Assembly (NCBI RefSeq): GCF_023898315.1
Contig: NC_064617.1
Span: 718,659,202-718,723,201 of the forward strand
Direction of reading: 5' to 3'
DNA length: 64,000 bases
DNA from: Schistocerca nitens
Lineage: Eukaryota > Arthropoda > Insecta > Orthoptera > Acrididae
The translations under genes and the position numbers were made by a program. Positions 58,046 to 64,000 of the stretch are shown here, piece after piece; within the stretch, counting starts at the first letter, position 1, and each line of letters begins with the position of its first letter. The notes beneath the pieces were generated by a model, which worked only from the letters and a program-made list of their open reading frames with translations, ran no database searches and had not been told where the DNA came from.

Positions 58046-58599
58046 TAGATCCCTCTCTCTGTACGATAGCTTCCTTTCACGCTAACTGATCGCGATAGAA
58101 ACAGTCCATCTGCAGGGGAGCAACAAGAAAGGAAAGTTGTAAAGAGAATGCGAATGTACGCTAATCATTTCATCTTGATCACTGCATTAGTGCCTACTTT
58201 AGTTACTACAACTGCATGCCCAAAAGTCAATAAGGAAAGAAGAAGTGGGAATGTGAATGTTTGAAAAGAAGAAGACATACTCCATATTAATTTACTCTGT
58301 AAAATCCGATATCCCTTGCGGTGAAACATTAGTTAATAAAGTGTAGCGGGACAATGTTCAGAACATGACAGAAAATATGTTCACTAAATAGAGATAAGAA
58401 CATCTATGATCGACATGTCATCTAAAGTCGACATACAATTTTAAAATGTTAGAAGTAAGGAAATGAAGTAATACAGAATGCTTGTAACGTACGTTGTTAT
58501 TCTACATTCTTTAGCTCTGGTCTTTATGGGGTCACAGAGAAAGCATCCTAGGTTTTGGGGGGAAAAGCCGTAATTGTAATGATCTGCACTACAACAGAA

Positions 58600-59710
58600 A
58601 CAAGAAGCTCAACTTAAGGAAAAATAATGTAATGTGTGGTTCAGCTCATAAGTGACATTGAAGCAGATAGTTCCTGTGACTTAGTATGGGCAGAGGTTAT
58701 ATTCGACAAACCGGACTACATTTATAACTGGCTCCTTTTACCGACCCCTAGTCTCAGATGAAACAGTTGCTGAACAGTGCCGGCCGTGGTGGCCGTGCGG
58801 TTCTCGGCACTTCAGTCCGGAACCGCGTGACTGCTACGGTCACAGGTTCGAATCCTGCCTCGGGCTTGGATGTGTGTGATGTCCTTAGGTTAGTTAGGTT
58901 TAAGTAGTTCTAAGTTGTAGGGGACTGATGACCTCAGATGTTGAGTCCCATAGTGCTCAGAGCCATTTGAACCATTTTTTTGCTGAACAGTTCAAAGAAA
59001 ACTTGAGTCTCATCACAAATAGGTACGCTACTCATACAATTATAGATGGCAGTGACTTCAATCTACCTTCCGTATGTTGACAAAAATACATTTTCAGACC
59101 CTATTGTAGATAGAAAACAACTTCCGTAACTGTTATAAATGCTTTTTTTAAAAAAAATTATTTTGAACAATTAGTTCACGAGGCCATTCAAATTGTAAAT
59201 GGTTACGAAAACACATGACCTCTTAGCCACAAATAATCCTGAGCTTCACGACGGATACAGGGATTAGTGAGCACACAGTCGAGCGAGGCTCTATTCCGTA
59301 ACAAAGAAATTCACTAAAACTAAACGCGAAACATATCTATTTATAAAAGCAGCTAAAAATTCGTTTGACTTCTTTCTAAGAGACAGTCTCCAATACTTCC
59401 TAACTATGTAAGTGAAGACCATATATCAAAGAAATAGTATCAGCAGCACTCGAGAGATTTATACCAAATAAATTAATAAGAGACGGAACTGATCCCCCAT
59501 GGTACACAAAACACGACAGAAAGCTGCTGCAGGAGCACCGAAAAAGGCACCTATAATTTAGACGCACGCAAAATCTCCAAGATTGGTGAAGTTTTATTGA
59601 GGCTCGAAATTTGGTGCGGATTTCAATGCGAGATGCCTTTAATAGTTTCCACAACGCAAGTCTCTCTAGAACTGTGGCGGAAAATCCAAATTCTGGTCCT
59701 ATGTTAAGTA
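58600..59710 (+). pseudogene. LINE endonuclease-region remnant
   Basis: Translation in shifting frames reads SCDLVWAEVIFDKPDYI, YATHTIIDGSDFNLPSV (the GGDFNLP block of an EEP endonuclease, near 59030-59075), INAFFKKNYFEQLVHEAIQI (near 59130-59190), PLSHK.../ATNNPELHDGY (near 59220), and an IRDGTDPPWYTKHDRKLLQE block (near 59475-59530). This is the usual order of a Jockey/CR1-like ORF2 from endonuclease to linker. The SINE at 58779-58979 interrupts it. Confidence 0.6.
58779..58979 (+). mobile_element. SINE family A, inside the LINE remnant
   Basis: Complete copy with a perfect 12-bp target duplication TTGCTGAACAGT (58767-58778 and 58980-58991). Confidence 0.93.
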
Positions 59711-60415
59711 AACCAACGGAAAGGCTCAGTAAGTACCTTTACTGCGCGACAGCGATTAGGAGGAGGAGGGGGAGACAAGCGACCAAACCCTTTTGAGGAG
59801 GTAAAATCGTGGCAAATGTCCGGCGTGGCAAATGTCCGCACACCGGTCACGAAGTAGACGAGGTAAAGGAATTCCGCTACTTTGGAAGCAAAATAACCCA
59901 TGACAGACGAAGCAAGGACGACTTAAAAAGAAGACTAGCGCAAGCAAAACCAAGAGAAGTCTACTGCTGTCAAACACAAGCCTTCATTTGAAGAAGATAT
60001 TTCTGAGATGTACGTTTGGAGCACACCATTGTATGATCGTGAATCATGGATGGTGGGAAAATCGGAAGAGAATAGAGTGAAAGTGTTTGAAACGTGATTC
60101 TACAGAAAACACTGAAAATCAGGTGGACTGATTAGATAAGGAATGAGGAGGTTCTAAGCAGAATCGGCGAAGAAAGGAACGCAAGGAAAGTGACAAGAAA
60201 AAAGGACAGAATGATAGGACATGGATTAACGTATCAGAGATTAACTCCAGTGTACGAGATGGAAATGTAGAGGGTAAAAACTGTAGGGGAAAACAGACAT
60301 CCAGCAAATCATTGGGGACGTAGGATGCAAGTGCTACTCTGAAATGAAGTTATCGGTGCAAGAGAGGAATTCGCGACGGGCCGCATCAAACCAGTCAGAG
60401 AACTAGGAAAAAAAA

Positions 60416-61425
60416 TGAAGCGGATTACGAACAAATATAAGTGCATTAGAACCGTATTAAGGAATGATTTGTGTTCTTGGTGTGTAACAGGGTGGAAAGA
60501 CAGGCATGGGTGTCAGAGCGTGACAGAAGTTAGGTAGCCGGGTTGTGGTTATGCACCTCGCCCCTTCAGACTATATCTTCCCCGCATATCCTGTTCAGTT
60601 CTCCTACGTAAATAGGCATAATAACTTCACTGAACTCGTGTTTAAATAGTAGATTATTTTCAGGTTATTGAGTACTTATCTGCAATTGTTAAGTGAGCTT
60701 TTATGTAAAATACTTTACTACAAACTATGACTGAAAAAGTGCTTAATTTGCGTGATGTCAGTGACCTATGCAGTGTCGGTGGGAAAGGGAACTCGCTGCT
60801 GTCTGTCATTGACAGCATTATGTAAAGCCATGTAGCTGTGTTGTAGTCACTTGGTGGTGAATTAAAGAATGACCAGAAAGTTACCGCACTTTTCTCATCA
60901 TCAACTGTGTTACTGGAAGACTGCATAAACCTCTTCCATTCAGGAATTGCTGGTACTTGTAGAGTGGGCGGCACTGGAGCACTTACCATACATCCACATA
61001 ATATCTTGCAAAGTGGAAGTCAATATGTTTGATGGCTATGGTCAAATCTAGAAGAGTAATCTGCTACAATGCATTGCTGGACTTGTGTTGAATTTTCTGA
61101 AGTTCCATTAACACTTCGGAGACCAATTTGTGTCTGTCGGCCTCTTCAGACGTTGGCAGAGCTGAGGGTGGGGTGATGCACTTTAATATCCCCTAGGTGC
61201 GATAAGTATTCCAGCTATTGTTGGTGGAGACAATGAAACCGATGTTGTAGAATACATATTGACAGCGTGGGCAGGCTTTTCAGTACTATAAGGCATTTGA
61301 CAGTGCCAGTTGTTGAGCTTATTTACGTAATAGCTCATTTAACAAGTGCAAAGAAATACACACTTAATAAACTGAAAATAACTCCACTATATAAACATAA
61401 GCTCTGTGAAGTTATCTTGCTTATT
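60416..61425. other. Unassigned sequence
   Basis: A 109-codon open frame on minus (60989-60660) has no recognised domain. Nothing else identified. Confidence 0.45.
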
Positions 61426-61436
61426 CACTTGACAGA

Positions 61437-61631
61437 TGGTTCAAATGGCTCTAAGCATTATGGGACTAAACATCTGAGGTCATCAGTCCCCTAGTCTTAG
61501 AACTACTTAAACCTAACTAACCTAAGGACATCACACACATCCATGCCCGAGGCAGGATTCGAACCTGCGACCGTAGCAGCAGCGCGGTTCCGGACTGAAG
61601 CGCCTAGAACCGCTCGGTCACAGCGGCCGGC
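61437..61631 (-). mobile_element. SINE family A
   Basis: Complete reverse copy with a short target duplication CACTTGA (61426-61432 and 61632-61638). Confidence 0.88.
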
Positions 61632-61638
61632 CACTTGA

Positions 61639-63480
61639 TAGAACTGGAAACGAAATACTGGGAAGGTATGGTCTGTCTGTGAACTGAAAAGTGTGCAGCA
61701 CTCGTGATGAGAGAAGTTACCTTTCCCGGAAGAACGCTACAGCACTGTAGAACAGAGATTTACGTAGAACCTGTCCACATGCGTTTGTATTATTAGTAAT
61801 TCATATCTGTATCCCAAGTAGTGTTAATACAGTATGTGGAAAATAAAACACCTCGAAGCACGTCTGCACACTACTTCGCCAGTGATCCTTTAACGAGCTG
61901 CGCAAGGATCGATATAACTTTGTGAAACATCTTGTTGCTTTTTGTGATGTAGTGCAGTAGAGGTCATTTTGCAGACTACAATCTGGCGACCTAACTACCC
62001 TCACGCTTCTGACCTCCACCACCAAAACATAATTTATCCCTTACTACCGTTCTACTGCTCTTAGATATGGCACAAAAATGTAGTGTTTGTTCGTAAATCC
62101 CGTTATTCAACAATATACAGTAATTTTACACCATTTAAACACTATTTTTAATAATCTGCGATTTTTCCATCCCTTGCAACACGGAACTATTACTCCTAGA
62201 GAGAAAAAAAAATGAATATAACCATTTCTTGTAGGAAATTGAATTAATTTTTTTACGGGGAAAAACATTTTCGCTGAAGTTGTGATTTTCTAGAGTGAAG
62301 AAAAACAAAAAAGTGATCTTTAAACCACCTCCGCCCACATGGTTATACACCACTGGTCAGGATTTTTAGTATGTTATTCATTACACTTCCCCTACCACCG
62401 TACAAGAATTTGCGACTACATTAATTTTTCCCGTTTTCCTTCTTTTACTGAACTATACTACTGTCTTTACAGCGCGGGGAGAAGAGCTATAACAAAGCGG
62501 TTCATATATCCTTACAAGAAATAACCTGGGCTATACAATTATAATAGTCTGATATCCTAAAACATACCGGCAACTGACAGCTATCAGATAACAGCAAAAA
62601 ATGTGGAGAAAACAAAATTGACCTGGAGTGATACTGGGAAAAAATAATAAATTTTCAGTACGGTGATTCCGATGTCTCCTTAATGTAAAATTTACGATGA
62701 ATTTGTTCTACTCATTTTGACTTAAAACAAGGACCTCTATTCTGGAATTATTGCAAAATATAACTGGGCAAGAATGGAGAGAGCTGTGCATGTGGCGAAT
62801 TAGTAGGAGAGACAGGAAAATAAACAAATGGATCAGAGAACAGAAGTAAGTAGAAGACCTCATAACGCCTATAGTGAAAATGGAATGGAGATAGGAGAGA
62901 CATGTGTGTCTGAAAATACATGTAATGCAATCGAAAACTGTTAAAACAGGACGCGGGAAAAGGGCGGTACGCTCTCAAACATAACTCTGCCTACAACTGG
63001 CGAGTGCAGCACTACCCATGAGTGCGAAAGGATTTACACTTTAAAATTACTATGTAGTCACTGATTACTGAGCAGCAACCGTGGTTTTGGAATGTTGGCG
63101 GTGTGTTCTTTATTGAAACAAATTTCTCTATATGTTCTTAAAGAGCCTTTAATTAACAGTCGAGCAACATTTTTATTCCACGTCGACGGCGCTCCTACGT
63201 AGTAAGAGCACGATTCGTAACGGCGAGTCCTAAAAATGCTACCAAATTGCGAACTACAGTGCACGGTGCGCACGCGTTGTAACGTAAGTATGGATTCTTC
63301 GAGAAGTGTGGCAGACAATTGAACTGCGCGCCATCTGTTCTACAGTGGGGCAATAGTATTTAAAGCTTGCATAGTATTTAAAGGGTCTCTTTATGGATCG
63401 CTGCTGTTTTGTCGTTGTTTGGTAGTTCTTACAACTTGACAACTTATTAGGTCGGGACTACTTGCGGGCAGATATTTGAA
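61639..63480. other. Unassigned upstream flank of the tubulin gene
   Basis: AT-rich sequence with no recognisable element, apparently free of the SINEs and transposons that fill the rest of the window. The 86-codon minus frame at 63318-63058 is unassigned. Confidence 0.45.
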
Positions 63481-63657
63481 ATTCAAAGAACTGGCGTAGG
63501 AAGAACGACGTCACGAGAGCGTCACCGCGCTCCCACCAATAGGAGGGCAGGCGGCAGGGATATTACGGCGGCAGGGCGTTGTTCTCTCTCAGTTGAGGAT
63601 CCGTTAGCGGAGAGTTCGTGAGTACTTGCTGCGTTCGTTTGTGTGGTGTAGATAACC
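63481..63657 (+). promoter_or_regulatory. Probable promoter and 5' UTR of the beta-tubulin gene
   Basis: GC-rich, TATA-less region. GACGTCAC at 63507-63514 matches a CRE-type site, and a CCAAT box is at 63536-63540. TCAGTT at 63589-63594 matches the insect initiator consensus, which would give a transcription start at A63591 and a 5' UTR of about 67 nt. The start-codon context is ATAACCATGA. The sites are sequence matches only; the start site is inferred. Confidence 0.5.
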
Positions 63658-63714
63658 ATGAGGGAAATTGTGCACATCCAGGCCGGTCAGTGCGGCAACC
63701 AGATTGGAGCGAAG
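63658..63714 (+). CDS. Beta-tubulin, first coding exon (partial gene)
   Basis: Encodes MREIVHIQAGQCGNQIGAK, the invariant N-terminus of beta-tubulins, which polymerise with alpha-tubulin as the GTP-binding microtubule subunit in the cytoplasm. QAGQCGNQIG is the first nucleotide-binding segment, and MREI is the signal for co-translational autoregulation of beta-tubulin mRNA. The exon ends at codon 19 exactly at a splice donor AAG|GTAAGG (63714/63715). An intron after this codon is found in other animal beta-tubulin genes. The isotype cannot be told from 19 residues. The remaining ~430 codons lie beyond 64000. Confidence 0.95.
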
Positions 63715-64000
63715 GTAAGGAGCTTTCTGTGTCTGAACTTTTTTTTGAGTATGAATTCGTTAAATCGCTGGACAAGTATACATGATTTTTGTTAACGGTT
63801 TACACAAACGTTTGCTGTAACTACTTGAGCCTACTGTTATGTGCTTTTCATTGTGGAGGAAAAGTCCTTCAGATACTCTTTTATTACTCCGTTAAATTAT
63901 TGAAATAAGGCGCTCTGCTTGGTTTTTTCTTTGTCTACCCTATGACCAAAAAGTAGGTGTTACGGATAGTTAATTATTGCCGCAGAGCTGAAAGTTTAAA
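63715..64000 (+). other. Start of beta-tubulin intron 1
   Basis: Begins with the donor GTAAGG and continues AT-rich to the window end. No acceptor followed by the expected next tubulin codons is seen, so the intron is longer than 286 bp. Confidence 0.85.

Larger units (their letters stand above)
56971..59844. mobile_element. TIR DNA element with duplicated terminal motif, carrying other insertions
   Basis: Each end has CGGACATTTGCCAC twice, separated by GC (56976-57005), inverted at 59809-59838 with no mismatch over 30 bp. A probable 9-bp target duplication GGTCATGAG/GGTCACGAA (56962-56970 and 59845-59853, two mismatches) keeps the RTE reading frame as Gly-His-Glu on both sides. A 9-bp duplication would suit a Mutator-like element, but no transposase of that kind is visible. 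The interior is largely other elements: mariner 57265-58045, LINE 58600-59710 and SINE 58779-58979. Confidence 0.65.
55145..60415 (+). mobile_element. RTE-type LINE, degraded, head to head with its neighbour and split by a TIR element
   Basis: Endonuclease remnant 55150-55449 (SRNERRKTEFCNKFHMVIAN, YTWKRPGDTERFQLDCIMAR, GADIDSDHNLVM), linker 55784-56044, RT 56227-56649 (EDEQYGFRKDKGTSEAVVRL), and FADDIT near 56705. The frame stops at GHE (56962-56970) and resumes at GHEVDEVKEFRYFGSKITHD (59845 onward), running to about 60250. The 3' end is near GCATCAAACCAGTCAGAG (60383-60400). The TIR element 56971-59844 lies between. More decayed than the minus copy. Confidence 0.8.

Noticed and set aside
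1-64000. CRISPR arrays, operons, ribosome binding sites
   Set aside because: Gene structure, SINEs and the spliced tubulin exon show this is animal nuclear DNA.

Overview
This window looks like intergenic DNA from a large, repeat-rich insect genome, most likely a grasshopper or locust of the Schistocerca type. That attribution is recalled from the style of its tRNA-derived SINEs and was not tested by a search. Only one host gene is recognisable. At the right edge (63658-63714) is the first coding exon of a beta-tubulin gene on the + strand, with an intron donor after codon 19 and a TATA-less promoter region upstream. The rest of the gene lies beyond the window. There are no prokaryotic features, no CRISPR array and no convincing free-standing tRNA gene.

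The remainder is mostly transposable elements in several layers. At 1-6400 a Penelope-like element (PLE, coding on -) carries an inserted Ty3/Gypsy LTR retrotransposon (231-4810), which itself carries a SINE. At 6400-7610 a diverged SINE-like repeat abuts a deleted mariner. At 18.2-20.95 kb a second PLE (+) is split inside its reverse transcriptase by a Tc1 element whose 340-codon transposase is uninterrupted, the only apparently intact mobile-element gene here. Other units are a deleted mariner (22.1 kb), RTE-like LINE tails (22.8-23.4 and 51.8-52.5 kb), a long-hairpin foldback element (29.5-30.9 kb), degenerate Tc1 elements (35.0-36.4, 40.5-41.4, 41.4-43.1 kb), mariner relics (38.9-40.5 kb), a LINE with a TAGATG-type tail (45.0-46.65 kb), a nearly full-length mariner (49.0-50.3 kb), and two RTE-type LINEs joined head to head near 55.14 kb. 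The second of these is split by a TIR element (56.97-59.84 kb) that contains another mariner, a LINE fragment and a SINE.

Fifteen copies of one tRNA-headed SINE family are scattered through the window, most with clear 7-13 bp target duplications, plus members of at least four other SINE-like families. Target duplications, continuous reading frames across insertions and a paralogous empty site allow the insertion order to be read in several places.

The least expected signal is a set of hammerhead-ribozyme-like motifs: a CTGANGA core, a stem II hairpin, GAAA, a very short near-palindromic stem III, and complementary stem I strands. They occur at both ends of the first PLE, at the 3' end of the second PLE, and in an inverted pair at 26.04-26.35 kb. 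Apart from the tubulin exon, the intact Tc1 gene and these RNA motifs, long stretches (for example 9.4-10.85, 13.3-15.2, 32.0-34.6 and 46.7-48.4 kb) show nothing I can identify.
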